Positions 23,344 through 36,036 of a DNA stretch of 64,000 bases are shown here, one piece after another. The translations under genes and the position numbers were made by a program. The notes under the pieces are model-generated. The model saw only the letters and a list, made by a program, of their open reading frames with translations. It was not told where the DNA came from and did not search any database. The stretch is taken from the NCBI GenBank assembly GCA_964017045.1, contig OZ024810.1, positions 14,123,342 to 14,187,341 on the forward strand. Reading direction: 5' to 3'. Within the stretch, counting starts at the first letter, position 1. The number at the start of each line of letters is the position of its first letter. This stretch comes from Omphiscola glabra. Lineage: Eukaryota; Mollusca; Gastropoda; Lymnaeidae.

Positions 23344-23787
23344 GAAGTGGTTATTGGTACACGGGTACCATAATTAAGAGGTTGGGATTAAAAAACGACT
23401 TAAAATATTATTGTTGGGTTTGTAAGACCAAAATGATGTATCAAATGAAAGATAATTGAATGTATTATATACGCTTGAAATCTTAATTCTTCAGTTTTAC
23501 TAAAATAAACTACCACAAATGACATCCGAATAGCATTGAGCCTAATGGTACCCGGGTGCGAATGGCGGCGCTGCGTGTCTGGGTCCATTTTGACTAATGC
23601 TATTCGGATGTCATTTGTAGTAGTTTATTTTAGTTGAAATGAAGAATTAAGTTTACAAACGTGTAGTATATTCAATTATCTTTCATTTGATACCTCATTT
23701 GGTCTTACAAACGCAACAATAATATTTTAAATCGTTTTTTAATCCCAACCTCTCAATTCTGGTACCCGTGTACCAATAGGTGCAGCC
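23344..23787. mobile_element. Long-palindrome MITE (Mutator-like), copy 1
   Basis: Two arms of roughly 200 bp are inverted around a short GC-rich centre (ggtacccgggtgcgaatggc to gcgtgtctgggtcc). Arm landmarks are 'attggtacacgggtacc', 'gaggttgggattaaaaaacg' and 'ctaccacaaatgacatccg', each mirrored on the other side. The single strand would fold into a long hairpin. A second copy with a 10-bp flanking repeat is at 28673-29067. Both outer flanks here are T runs, so the duplication cannot be judged. No coding content. Confidence 0.88.
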
Positions 23788-24147
23788 TTTTTTTTTTTTT
23801 TTTTACTATCTGCCATTTTCCAAGGCGCCTTAAATTAAATCTCTAAAATGCACCAGCCAGTGACTAATGTTTTTTCAGCCAAGTCCGCCAGGAAGGACGT
23901 TTATTTTCAAAAGGAATGTAAACCCAGGCGAGCACAAACAGGCCAGTGTAGAAGTGAAAGATGCGCTGTGTAGTGATGCTTGCACTTACCATTGTTTCTG
24001 TAAGGATGTTCGCGGTGGGGTATATCGTGTCCAGGAAACTCTTAGGAAAAAAGGTAAATTAACAATTAATCGTCTCAAATTATTTTAAGGGAAAAAATAC
24101 ATTTAAAAATTTAAATTTAGGTATTCGGGAGAAAGATTTAAGCGAAA

Positions 24148-24398
24148 TTGAAGACCCTAGTGCTAAAAGTACTTAAGTCACATTTTTGTCAAAATCAATC
24201 TAAACTGTGACCTTTTCTTACCCAGTTTAGCCAAGTGTACTGCTAAAATTTGAACACATTAAAATGTGCATTAGGCCCTTAATTAAACAAGACAAAAATG
24301 AAAATAGTCATATGTTATAGACGAAAAGTATATTTGAACTTGATTATCTCAAAATGTGCATTTTGTGACTTAAGTACTTTTAGCACTAAGGTCTTCAA
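24148..24398. mobile_element. MITE with about 33-bp terminal inverted repeats
   Basis: TTGAAGACCCTAGTGCTAAA and the following AGTACTTAAGTCACA at the left are matched with one mismatch by the inverse of the right end, finishing ggtcttcaa. The interior is AT-rich and non-coding. No target duplication was found; the superfamily is unknown. Confidence 0.8.
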
Positions 24399-24695
24399 CT
24401 GGATCCAAATGAAATGTAATAGTGTAATTGAACTTGGTAAAAAAATTTTTTTTAAAAAAAGTTAAACTTTTATGAAATTTATGGCATCAGGGATCATATC
24501 AAAATTCGCAGTATATTGTAAGATTCGGATTGATGGGCCCACTCATGACCTTAGTTAGCATGTTTTTGTATTCCCACCGAGATCAAAGACATCAGTAAAA
24601 GTTCCAGGAATGTTGAGAAAAATATAAAATCTATTTAGATAATATTATGTAAGTACGTATACTCCAACTGAATTAACTTAGGGCTCATATATCCC

Positions 24696-24819
24696 ATGGG
24701 CGGTGGAGTAGATAACCCCCCTCTTCCATGAAAAAACTCTCCAGGCTGCCGGAAATGCCATCCCTCAATAAAATGGGGAAAAAAGGTGCCCCCCTCTGCA
24801 CCTCCTTCCTACGCCACTG
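24696..24819. mobile_element. Candidate short hAT-like MITE
   Basis: The right end is the inverse of CAGTGGCGTAGGAAGG, a common hAT terminus, next to C-rich sequence. The left end (CATGGGCGGTGG) matches weakly, and no 8-bp repeats flank it. A second orphan CAGTGGCGTA terminus occurs at 25189. Confidence 0.35.
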
Positions 24820-26216
24820 CACAGTGGACAATGTTAAGAGCACATTACATAATTATGTCAACGTAGGAAGATTCGATAAAAAAGCCGTAGTTAATAATGA
24901 ATGTTTAAATGAAACCTTCAGCATCGTGTTATCACACCACCACCACGTCTATGACACTGACAGAGAACGTCACCAGCGACACATCCTGGTCCAGCAAGAA
25001 AGGGACAGGAATGTTCACCACCAGAAGAACCCCCCAAAACGCTGGAATGGATGCGAGTTAGTCGAGATAAGCCACATCTGATTGTTGGAAGTGTTTTGTC
25101 TTCGGTGTTAAATTTGTTTTTCATTAAACTTCTGGCACATCCATCATCTTGGGGGAAGAAATAAATAATTACATAGCAGGATGGGCAGTGGCGTATCAAA
25201 GGTTTGTGTCACCCCGTAAGGTAAGAGTAAGGCGTGACACCACAACCCCCCCCCCCATTTCTCAGACTTACCCCACGGAACTCCCCCAAATCTTTCTCTA
25301 TCAGACCACACATAATCACATAGTCTATATAACAAATTTTGTATGTAAGATTAAGATTGTTTTATTGATACAACAGTATTAATGCTATTTGTCTTATTTG
25401 GGTACGGCAGCAATATCTTCTGTTTTCACCCACTTCCACATACCTTTTTATTTCAATTAAAATCTCCCATTTATAGGGAGTGGTCAATTTTGGAATGGAC
25501 AGCAGGAACTATTATTCAATTGCAAATAATATTATTTTGGTTTGAACAGCTATCAGCCTGTTCCTTTAATAACTCTTCTGATGATCGCCATCCCGTTTTT
25601 TAAAAAATCGAATTCGTGCAAAGTCTATTAATGACGCGCCTTCCACGTTCTCCTGGAATCTACCTTAATAGTATCTTCACCGTAACTTCTTTTTGGTCTG
25701 ATATAAAAGTGCCTGCTAAATATCAAGAAGGAAAAAAAAAAAAATAGAAAAAGGAAAATAAATTTGAATGAATAAATGCAAGGATACTTTTCGTAGCCAC
25801 TTTGTATGCCAAGAAAACATTGATAATTTTTAACTCTCAACAAATCCCCAGTCGGTGTTATTGGTAATTTCTTACGAAATTGCTTTCTATTCTTCCTTCA
25901 TCCTGGTAGATTGACCCATTGGATATAGCATCATACTTGTTGTCATTGTTTATAAAAACGCATCTCATACTACATAGAGTTCTATGTCGACAAGAAGACG
26001 TCACTCACTTCGGTTATATTCTCAAAGACAAATGCTTATCTGAAGACACTTGCTCTGTCATCGCTTGGCACACATTTCTTGTCTTCGATACACAAAAAAA
26101 AAAAAAAAAAATGGCAGCAAATCCACTCCCCACTCCTTCGATGTTTTGCAACGTTTGTTGAAAGCTGACGTTCATTCTTTTACGTAAATCTACATTTACA
26201 CAATTCAAAAGAGCCA

Positions 26217-26800
26217 TTGTAAATATTTAAATCCCCGATCAGATCGCTTAAATTTATTCTGGTACAAAAAGATCACTCTCTAAATTTATATGAAAATCTT
26301 TTTCATTTCCACCAATTTTTCGAACTTGTGCGATGTTTAACATGTAAGAATTATCCGTTGAGAGCCGTGGTAGTTCACAGAAAGATGAAACTATTGAAAC
26401 GTTACAAAATGCGACAATGGAACATGTCTCCTGGCTGATCAGGGTAAAAATACTTGTCAATTTTCTTTTCCTCCTTTGATATTAAGAGGACTAAAATGAA
26501 AACCAATGAAATGGTTTTGGATCTCCCCATACAGCTGTGGCTCCAATTTTCAGGAAAGTTCTGCTCCATTCGTAACTTGAGCAAATTCTCCGTACAAGAT
26601 TAGCATTCATTATGAGGAGCCAAGGATGTATTTTGATTCTGAAGCTTGGCACCAACTAACCTACATATTTTTTTGGTTACAGACTCAGAAATAGGCTTCC
26701 TACTTAATGGAAATAAAAATCTACGCGTTTCTGTTTTAAACAGATTAAGCTGAGAAGCTTTGGAAATAAACATTATGTGGTCTAAGAATATCACGATATA
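26217..26800 (-). pseudogene. Possible decayed coding sequence, unidentified
   Basis: Minus-strand frames in series look coding-like but are broken by stops and shifts. The rightmost (about 26794 down to 26600) reads FLDHIMFISKASQLNLFKTE then SVTKKICRLVGAKLQ. The next (26584-26402) includes 'LLKLRMEQNFPENWSHSCMG', and the leftmost (26460-26254) includes 'NSYMLNIAQVRKIGGNEKDF'. I do not recognise a family. A dead transposase or a retrocopy of a host gene are both possible. Confidence 0.25.
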
Positions 26801-27249
26801 TCATCGGAATATTTTTAACATATTTAGTTAATTAAACAGAACAAAGTCTATTTTGTCCTTTGACCTTATAGTTATAGGGTTTATGTAAGTGTGTATTACA
26901 GAAATTAAATTGACATTAAATGCCATCTTACACAAAGCAAAATGTTTGCAATTTAAATACATCCTTTTCCCACGTGAATAAGAAATATTTTTATGACGTT
27001 CAGATTTTCCACAAAATATGTTATAAAGAGCGAACTAAAATCTTATAGTTTCAACCATATCTTAGAATCTAGAGCGGAATCAACGCCCGAAATAACAGTA
27101 AGAACAGGTATAAAAACCTTCATCTAATACAAATGATTGGTAATGTGTGTGTCTTATAAATCCGAAGGCACCAAGAAAAAATAGTTAATCTTTTTTAAAT
27201 TGCCATTTAAAAAAAAAAAAATCGCTTCTTCTATTTGACAGGGTGAAGG

Positions 27250-27980
27250 CAGGGCCGGATTAAGCCATTTTAGTGCCCAAGGCACAAACCCACATGGGTG
27301 CCCCCTTCTGCCCGGGGCCCCTGATCTCTCACTGACCGTGACCGCTGGTTTGTTCAATATTATGCAAAGAAAACAGTTGCTAACAAATACGTTTGTAGTT
27401 TGTACTACTATCACTTAAATAAAACCTACAATTAAGTATTTCTGTATTAAAATTAATAGTTCATGAATTTTGAAATAATAATAGATTTACTTTTACCAAA
27501 AAGCAGTAAATTATATAATTTCTAGCCAGATAACAAACAATAACATTTTTAAAATAATACATAGATCCATACATACAAAAGTTACTTGTAAAAAAATATA
27601 TATTTAATTACTGTTAAAATCTTGCTATGCCAACTCTAAATCTAGCTTAAATCTTTCTCAAAAGTTTCTGTCTTTTACTAAAGGGTTCCCGGTAGCCGAG
27701 TGAGTCCGCATGGTCCGCATTTTACTCATTACCATTTACCAGGAGTTTTTTAAATTTTTTATGCGTTTAATTTTTAAGCATTCCAGGTTGTAACAAACTT
27801 GAATGTGAATTTTTATTACACATGTAATGTATTTCTTCATTTTCATAGCACTTGTTCAATTTTCAGTTGTTTCTGGACTTAAATTTGTTCCAAAAATTTT
27901 TTCCTGAGGACTTGTGGTGCCCCCAAACGCTTGGTGCCCAAGGCACGTGCTTTATTTACCTAATGGTTAATCCGGGCCTG
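27250..27980. mobile_element. hAT element, non-autonomous, 731 bp, with 8-bp duplication
   Basis: Ends are CAGGGCCGGATTAA on the left and the inverse of CAGGCCCGGATTAA on the right (one mismatch in 14). Immediately outside, GGTGAAGG is repeated exactly at 27242-27249 and 27981-27988. An 8-bp duplication with CAGGG-type ends places it in the hAT superfamily. Both ends continue with 'gtgcccaaggcac', mirrored. The interior is AT-rich with no transposase. Confidence 0.92.
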
Positions 27981-28164
27981 GGTGAAGGTCACGTGTTGTT
28001 AGCAGCATAAGAAACAACCAGCTCTATCAACTGTATACCACTGAGCCCTTTGTTTGCCGAACCCTGGCAAAAATTGACACCACTAAACCCTTGCTCAGTC
28101 ACCGATGAAACGACCGCAGCAATTATTATTATTATATATATATATGTATATATATATAAAGTGG

Positions 28165-28315
28165 CACCATACTGTGGTGTCAACCAACTCTGGTGGCACC
28201 ATTTCCGGTGGTACCCCTTTCTCGGGGTATTTCGCCGTGGTGGCAACCTGCTGTGGTGGGAACCTGCTCCGGCGGCAACACTGCTCTGGTGGCACCATTT
28301 TCTGATGCCACCATA
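28165..28315. repeat. Imperfect GGTGGCACC-type tandem repeat
   Basis: Degenerate units around 'ctggtggcaccattt' and 'gtggtggcaacctgct', about 18-20 bp, next to a TA microsatellite (28133-28158). Frames on both strands come from the repeat. Confidence 0.65.
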
Positions 28316-28672
28316 CTCATATTTTTTCAATGTCATGGGTTATGAAATCGTCTCGAGAGAGTTCTGTTATATAATGTTTTATATTTTAATGTCTATCCAC
28401 TATAAAGCATTCGGTCGGTACGTACCGCACCCTACAACCCATAGGGACGCTTTTTAGCGTGGAACAGTCAACTAACGCACTAAACATAAGCTCTTGGAAA
28501 TATAAAGATGTAAAAAAACAACAACAACAACAGATAACATTATTCGAACAATTGGAAAAAATGAATTGTACTTTTTAAAATACAAAGTGTTTCGGACCTC
28601 AAATATGTCTGCCTTGTTCACAGGCTAAAACTAAAATGTAAAATTTTTGAAGCTGCAAGGCCTTAAAAATAA

Positions 28673-29067
28673 GAAGTGGCTATTGATACATTTGTACCAG
28701 AATTGAGAGGTTGGGATTAAAAAACGATTTAAAATATTTTTGTTGGGTTTGTAAGACCAAATGAGGTATCAAATGAAAGATAATTGAATGTACTATACGT
28801 TTGAAATCTTAATTCTTCATTTTAACTAAAATAAACTACCACAAATGACATTTGAATAGCATTGAGTTTAATGTGTCCCGGGTCCGAAAGGGGGCGCTGC
28901 GTGTCCGTGTACATTTTGACTAATGCTATTCGGATGTCATTTGTAGTACGTTCAATTATCTTTCATTTGATACCTCATTTGATCTTACAAACCCAACAAA
29001 AATATTTTAAATCGTATTTTAATCCCAACCTCTCAATTCTGTTACAAATGTACCAATAGGTGCAGCC
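28673..29067. mobile_element. Long-palindrome MITE (Mutator-like), copy 2
   Basis: Same arm sequences as 23344-23787, with a central 'cccgggtccgaaagggggcg'. It is flanked by a perfect 10-bp direct repeat CCTTAAAAAT (28661-28670 and 29066-29075, allowing a few ambiguous end bases). Long inverted repeats with 9-10 bp duplications are typical of Mutator-like elements. No open frame. Confidence 0.85.
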
Positions 29068-29075
29068 TTAAAAAT

Positions 29076-30740
29076 ATTTTCCCCCTTAAATATTTAAAAA
29101 ACATAAATAACAACGTGATATCAACAAAATAAAAGGAATAATTATTTTATAGCTATTATGGTCAAACTAAATTTTCTTACACAAAAAATAAATAAATATA
29201 AAAGCACATTGCTTTCTCTAACACCCTGATGATGTTCTTCTTTCTATAGTTTAAATGTTTGGTGACGGAAATTAACTTTCCGTTTGAACTAGAAAAGTTC
29301 AATGGGCCCTAGAGATCTTCTTTCCACATCTCTGGAGGAGCAGACACCTACAATTGACTTTACAGAGGCATGGCTTGAGTGTTTGGTGTCCGGGGACAAA
29401 ATTCATTTTAAAGTGCTTCCCTTTTTTTTTTCAATTCTCAAACCCATTATGTTCATCAATAAAATAATATCAAAGCACATTTTGATACCCCTAACTGATC
29501 TGGCGCCCGGGGACATCTGCCCCCCCCCCCCTGCTCCCCTTAGCTGCGCATCTGTGACTTTATGTACCCGGGGTGAACTTACAAAAAAAAAAAAGAAAAA
29601 GTGTCTATACCACAATGACATACATTCATCTTTTTAACGTTAGCCTATGTATAAACATCACAGTGTAACCCATGGTGGTCACCGCCTTCACACCATCCTA
29701 TGTACGCCACTGGGCTAGGAAATTTTTTTGACTGTGTTAAGCCTACCTGTCATTTGTGATTGTTATCATCATCGTGGTGTTTGTTAAACACGTTTGCTTG
29801 CAATTGCAATTAAGCCTGAATGGTAATAATAATTGCTTGATTGTCTGAGACATGTTAGTAATTTGAACCAATAAAGTTTGTCGGCAAACGATCTTATTTA
29901 TTACCGGTAACTAAAATTGGTTCACCATTTGAAGTCTTCTCTAGGTCTATCCCTCCTCTCTCTCTTCCCCCCCCCTCTCTCTCATTATCTGTCTCTCTCC
30001 CATCTTTTTATCTCTGTCACTCTATCTATCTCTTGCTGTAGCCTATATATACATGTATATGTAAATAGTTTAATTTTGTTATTTGTTTTGTTAAATTAAC
30101 ATTTCTGAATTTCCAGTATTTGTATTTTTGTTGTAATTCTTCATATAGCTAAACGTTACTATAACGCTACTTAAATTTTATAATGTTACTATAACAATAT
30201 TATTACGTCAAAAATCACGAACAACTACTAACATGGGGCTGAAGCTACATAAAAAAAATAAAAAATGGAGCAACCAAGTCAAGTATTTTCAGACTCTTTA
30301 ATGTTTTATTCAATCATATTTAATTTAGTATTATTAAATATTATTGTATTTTTCAGTTCGGTTCCCGTGAATTTGAAAATATCGTTTTTCTGAAAATATC
30401 CACCAATCACCTCCCACCCCCCGTCTTTTTAAAAAAAAATTCTAGTAAAGCCACTTAGCGTTCCATCAGCTCGTCTGAAAGTTGAGACGTAGATCTAGTG
30501 ACAAACTGCCGTGATGACAATCTCATTATAGCTTAAATGTCTATTCCTTCATGTGTAATTATGTGTTGGACTATCCATCGCCACGAGTTGTTTATGTGAG
30601 GTGGGTGGGGTGAGTTGATTTGCGATCCATCATTAAACAAAACAGTATCAGAACAAAACCAAACAACTCCAGACCTTGGCACGGGTGTGTTAGAATATAA
30701 CAGACTAGTCACTTGATATAAGGCACCACACGACAATAAA
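29076..30740. other. Intergenic region upstream of the Ig-like gene
   Basis: No exon seen. It has a C run (29521-29530), an orphan hAT-type end GTACGCCACTG near 29712, and a pyrimidine-rich stretch (29940-30020). The promoter and 5' UTR of the gene starting at 30741 should lie in the last few hundred bases. No confident TATA or initiator element can be named. Confidence 0.45.
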
Positions 30741-33700
30741 ATGGCAGTCGAGCTTTTTAAAGTTTTTCTTTCAGGATCCATCTTCTTTGTCATTGGTAAG
30801 TAAAGTGCCGTCTAAAGTCATGGCACACTGGTCTCACACTTCTAGGAGACTCACTCTTATAGAGGAATCATACTTTACATATTTTTTAATGAGTATTGAA
30901 AGATTTTGGCAATTTTGTTTTGATTTAAAAGTCACGGACAGCGCGTTTCCTTGTCTTAATCCACGATATAATTGGCACATTCTAAAATTAATATTATTAA
31001 TGCGAATAAAAAGTTGGATTCTTTTTAATGGGGAACAACTCTCATCAACATTTTACTTTTATTTGGTATATTTATAATTTGAAAAAAACAAAACAACGGG
31101 TGGCTTGCATGTATTATTCATTTATAAATCGGAAAAGTCACAAACAATATATTAATTATTCATCTTACTTGCTATTGATGACGTTCTAATTTCATAAACA
31201 CAAGACTGGTAATGTGGAAGATTAGTTGAGCATAGCAAAATAAAAAAAAAGAGCTTGCAATACAAGTTATACAAACTGACCGAAGCCGAACTAATTTTAC
31301 TAAATAATTATGATACCACTAAGAATGTCTAAGATATTACTTAATCAAATTAATATTTAATACGTATGTTTTCTTCAGTCATTTAAAACATAACAGAAGC
31401 TATTTATATAATTTCAGTTCATGGAAATTTATTTAATATGAAAGTCTTGGAGCCTGAGATTGGACAACCTTTGAAGACAGGATGTAATATCCACACTTTC
31501 TCACCTGTCAATCATGGATCCATCAATGACATAGTGCTTAAATACATGTGCTACAGTTGCAGTGTGATCACTCAACTGGCCAGACGAAATTTTCTATCTA
31601 ATGTAAGTATGCAACTTTGTATTATTAATATTAAATCACTAAATTATAAATAAACTAATTCCCAAGTAAATTTTAGTAAATGTTTTGAAAAAAAATAAGA
31701 ACAAGTGTTTTTTTTGTTGAAACCATTTTTTTACATTAAAAAAATGTTTTTAAATTAGAATAAGTTATCATTCTTCGAATTGTTTTTGCATTTCTAAGTA
31801 CATCCATTCCTTTGGTGCTACAGCCTATGTAGGGCTTTGGCCTGCTTCACCACATCCTTCCACTCTGACCTAACTAATGCTTTTCTTTTCCATGCTTTGA
31901 TTTCCAGCTGCTGTAGATCTTTTTCCACATCATCCATCCATCTAAGCCTAGGTCTGCCTATTAGCCGTTTTCCTTTGGGGTTTTGGTGGTGAACCCTCTT
32001 CCCTCCTCTGTCATTAAGCATTGTTTCTAAGTATCCTGCCCAATGTAACCTGCCATTTTTTATTTCTGCTACTAACGTGGGATCCTGATATAGACTAGAC
32101 TATGCAATTTCTGGTAGCTTCGTATTCTCCATCAATATTCATCTTTTGTTGGTCCATGTATTTTCCGGAGAACCTTTCTCTCTCATGTGTTTAATAGGTT
32201 TTCTGGCATTTTTGTTAGGGTCCACGTTTCACTTGCGTATGATAATGAGTATTTTCTGAATACTGAAGTATGCCTTGTTTCTGGCCGATATTCTTTCTTT
32301 TATTTCTGTTACTTTTAGTAATTCATTTCTTTCATTTAGTAAAGATCCGAGGTATTTGAATTGATTTACTTTTTCAAAAGTGTGGTTTCTAATTTTAATC
32401 GTTTCATCTGTCTGTTCTTCTCTTACCATAGTCATGTATTTTGTATTTTGGTTGTTAACTTTCAGCCCTGATTGTAGTGATGCATCTTCTAATTCAATAA
32501 ATTCTTTTGATAAGTCTTTACTACTTTTACCTAACAGTGCTATGTCATCAGCATACGAAAGACACTGAAGGGGTTGATTGTAGAGAGTGCCTATTGGTTG
32601 TGGGTCATGGGTCTCCCTTAGAAAGTATCCTGTTATTGTTCCTCGGGTGTCAATATGTATGTTTCCTTTAGCTCTCTATAGGCCTAATGTTAGGTTAAAT
32701 AGCATACAAGACAGTGAGTCACCTTGTCTTAAGAATCGTCTAATCTGAAATTTTTGAGTTGTTTAATGATACATGTATCTGAATCAGTCTTATAAGTTTT
32801 TGGGTATGCCCAACTCCTAGAGTAGAGAGTCTCATGACTCATATAGATATTTCCTTATAATGATGTCATAGTCCATTTTATAAGCTACGTATAGTTGGTG
32901 CACTGGGATATTATGTTCTTAATATTTCTCTAATAGCATGGTTGTCATCTAGTATTTGTTCAGTGTAAGGTTGTAGTCTCTTGGCATTAAGTTTTGAAAG
33001 TATTTTGTATGGTACATTTAATAGGTAAATGTCTCTGCAGTTTATGCATTGACAAACCTTTCTTATGTATTGCAGTTATAAGTACTGTTTTCAATTTTTT
33101 TTAAAAAGTCTCTTCTTGCCAAATTTTGGTTATAAGTTTATGTGCCTAAGTGCATAGTTCTATTCCTCCATATTTAATTATTCTGCTATGGTGAGGTCTA
33201 CTCCAGGGACTTTGTGGTTTTTCATAGAGCTGATTATTTTTTTAGTTTCTTCCTAAGTTGGAGAGTTTATTTAAAGGTCTAATCCTCCATGCAGTGGTTC
33301 TTAATCTTCATCTTGTCCATTGTCTGCAGTTTAGTATTCCCTAAAAATATTCAGCCCACCTCTCCACCTATTTTACTATTTTCCATAATTAATTCTCCAT
33401 CCTTGCTCTCACACATTTAAGGTCCATTCTTTTCGTCTTTTATCTTTTAATATAGTTCAGGGGCAATGGAGTACGGGCTAGAGGGTCACCAATATTGAGA
33501 TTCTTATAAAGTGCATTACTTGAATGCATTAACTTTAGCAGATGCAATGGTCACGCATTGTTTGTGCCTGCCATTGTTTAGCGGGCTATAACCAATATTA
33601 AAAATAATTTCCAATCATTACTGATATCAATAATTGTACATTACTATTAAAAACTTATAATGTTTCCAAATTAAAAAAGTGCCCTTGAAAATGATGATTA

Positions 33701-36036
33701 AAAAAATTGTACTATAAAAAGATTAAGATGGTGGCATAACATTACAAGGAGTAACATCAAGGGTGAAAAACAAATACAGTTTGACTTTGACATCACCGTC
33801 CTTGTGTACGATATAACGTACTTCATCATGTCAAAGTGTATAACAAATGCTGTAACATGGTTATAAGATTATTATAAGATCTTTGCTTTACCAACTTGAA
33901 ATGTTTTACCTGTGAAGTATGATGATCAAATTGTGAAAAAGACAAAGACTTTTACCTCTCTTTATTAATGGATTTAGAAAAATGAAGACTGACTGCTTTT
34001 CTCATTTTTAGTCGCCCGTTTAATTTTATGTTGGTGAACTTATATTTCAGGTTACTTCAGTTGCAGAAGGACAATCTCGGTTTACTATAACTAGTGACAA
34101 TGCAAATCAGGGGATTCTTATTCAGTTAGACAAAGCGTCTGTAGCTGACTCTGGTGTGCTAGAATGTGAAATGATGTTTACCGATTTTTCAATGGTCGGA
34201 TACCTTACCATAATTAATGTCAAAGGTAATTTTTAAATAGGCTACTTAACCATTCATAGGTCATGACAGGCTACTTAATCATTCATAGGTTATGACAGGC
34301 TACTACTTAATCATTCATAGGTTATGATAGGATACTTATAATCATTCATAGGTAATTATAGGCTACTACTTAATCATTCATAGGTTATTATAGGCTACTT
34401 AATCATTCATAAGTTATGAACGGCTGGATTTGGGGAAGGGGGGCCTTTTGGGTTAGGGAGAGAAGGTTAGCCAACTTAATAGTTTTTAACATACTTAAGT
34501 TTAAGGTTTTGTAAAAAACAGTTCATTACTTTAAATATATATGAAATAACATCTCAGCTTGAGATCAAAGACTTGACCTTACAAATGAACTTACACAACA
34601 TTGGCCTGTGAGAAAGGCACCTTACAAATGAACTAACACAACATTGGCCTGTGAATAGAGACGATTATATTAGATATTGAAGAAATTATTTTGGAATAGA
34701 CAGAAAGTTGGGGCAAACATACATGGGCAGTGGTGCCACGACTCTCTGGGGTTGGTGTCACTCTGTGTGGTAAACTCATGGTGACATCACTCCAGACTTC
34801 CCGATGGGCCTCCTCCGTCTGCCTTCTCTGGTGGCATGCTGTTTTGGTGACCCATTAGCAAACACCCCCCCCCCCCTTTTTAGGTTTGCCACTGGTTACT
34901 GGTGCTACACATGCACTTTTCACTCTCCTCATTGGATGGAACACAATTCTCATTTTTCCAAATAATTTATAGATAATTCCTAAATTATAATACACTGACT
35001 CACCGGATATTGATCTGGGTATTGTATCAAAATACCTGGACCTGGCTATAAAAAATTGGCATCTGGCACTACACTGCAGCTTGTTGTATACTATTACTAA
35101 GCTTTTATTTAGCTGTTTTTTTCCCCAGTTGTCTTAAAATCAAAATGTATAAGCTGTGTTTATGGCCCCCCCCCCAAACCTTAGAAAACTTATTTAAACT
35201 CTGTAAAGTTTATGCTTTCATTTCAATGCACACTTCTGCATAAAAGTAATGATGGTATGTCTTCTCCATTGTTGCATTTATAGACTACTTTTCGATTATA
35301 TTTCATCAAACTGTTAATACGGTAACAGATACAGTCCTCTACAAATATACTCAATTGGTGCATTAAATAAATTTAAACCCTCTAATTAGCGCATGCATAT
35401 TTTTAGCCTTCATTTATTGTTTCTTCCTTGTTTGAAAATTTAAATGAAAAAAAGGTAAGTTGTCATGAAAGCTCAGTCAGGTGTGTGGTCCTGATGTATC
35501 CCAGGCAGGTGTGTGGTCCTGATGTATCCCAGGCAGGTGTGTGGTCCTGATGTGTTCCTGTCAAGTGTGTGGTCATGATGTGTTCCTGTCAAGTGTGTAG
35601 TCATGATGGCATGTTTAGCCTAATTGATTGGCCAGATCGTGCTTTGCTGCCCAAGAACTGACTGGTTAATAATATCTGACTGCTTATTTACTTGACCTGA
35701 ATACAATTTAATTTATTACAAACAGGGTTTTCACTTGTTATTTCAGGTCCAGAATCACGCTCCTACACAGCTCAACTATCAGATACTTCACTGGCCCTTC
35801 ATATTTTCTCTTCAGTCATGCAAGCTCTTCAGTTCCTGGCCATTGTTGTGACAGCTGTGCTAGTTGGTCTTCTTTTCAAAGAGATGAGACGTCATAGAGA
35901 TTATGTAATTTCTCACTGTCAACTCCTCTGTTCTACTAGATTGGGTAATTCGTCAAGTTCTTTCACACGTAATATGTCGTACTATTCAGAATTCTTAATA
36001 TCACTGAATGAACTCAAGTCCTTTTCATTTTCATAA
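30741..36036 (+). CDS. Single Ig-domain type I membrane protein
   Basis: Four exons join in frame with GT/AG junctions: 30741-30795, 31418-31602, 34051-34225 and 35747-36036 (705 bases, 234 residues). Residues 1-20 (MAVELFKVFLSGSIFFVI) form a signal peptide. Residues about 27-137 resemble an Ig V-type fold: B-strand Cys41 in 'PLKTGCNI', and 'VADSGVLECE' (D-S-G-x-x-x-C) with F-strand Cys119. The usual C-strand Trp is absent; 'KYMCYSCS' brings an extra CxxC (Cys63, Cys66). One sequon, NVT, sits at residue 80. Residues about 165-182 (ALQFLAIVVTAVLVGLLF) form the membrane helix, then a basic stop-transfer KEMRRHRDY. The likely site is the cell surface, as a receptor or adhesion molecule; no named family is recognised. 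The tail may end differently (see 40427). Confidence 0.8.
31800..33470 (-). mobile_element. Decayed LINE family A copy, antisense in the intron
   Basis: Minus-strand frames read, from the 3' end: KGKRLIGRPRLRWMDDVEKD and 'WKRKALVRSEWKDVVKQAKA' (32021-31818), then IRNHTFEKVNQFKYLGSLLN (32435-32229). Further on come 'SYADDIALLG'-type residues (near 32540) and an upstream RT region broken by many stops. It is the same family as 1-515 and 45640-46690. The C-terminal GRPR-RW block and tail resemble RTE-like elements. Confidence 0.8.
33463..33605. repeat. Interspersed repeat shared with 1189-1330
   Basis: Second copy of the block described at 1189: 'gattcttataaagtgcatta', 'cacgcattg' and 'agcgggctata' in the same order. 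Class unknown. Confidence 0.5.
34238..34425. repeat. About 31-bp tandem repeat just after exon 3
   Basis: About six units of 'ataggttatgacaggctact' plus 'taatcattc', with small indels. It begins 13 bases inside intron 3 of the Ig-like gene. Confidence 0.88.
34728..34894. mobile_element. Candidate hAT-like MITE in intron 3
   Basis: Begins CAGTGGTGCCACG and ends GCCACTG, the inverted hAT-type end, enclosing a C run (about 34864-34876). The flanking octamers do not match, so the duplication is not confirmed. Confidence 0.45.
35466..35606. repeat. About 28-bp tandem repeat in intron 3
   Basis: Five units of 'caggtgtgtggtcctgatgt' plus about eight bases, the last two diverged. Confidence 0.85.

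Larger units (their letters stand above)
31603..34050. other. Intron 2 of the Ig-like gene
   Basis: Starts with gtaagtatg and ends with tatatttcag. Most of it is a decayed antisense LINE (31800-33470), followed by a repeat shared with 1189-1330. Confidence 0.75.

Noticed and set aside
24728..25081. 117-residue ORF
   Set aside because: It begins in a candidate MITE and runs over C-rich and HHHH-type low-complexity sequence, with no splice context or homology that I recognise.
34728..34894. Confirmed hAT insertion
   Set aside because: The ends fit, but the flanking octamers tacatggg and gttactgg do not match, so it is kept only as a candidate.
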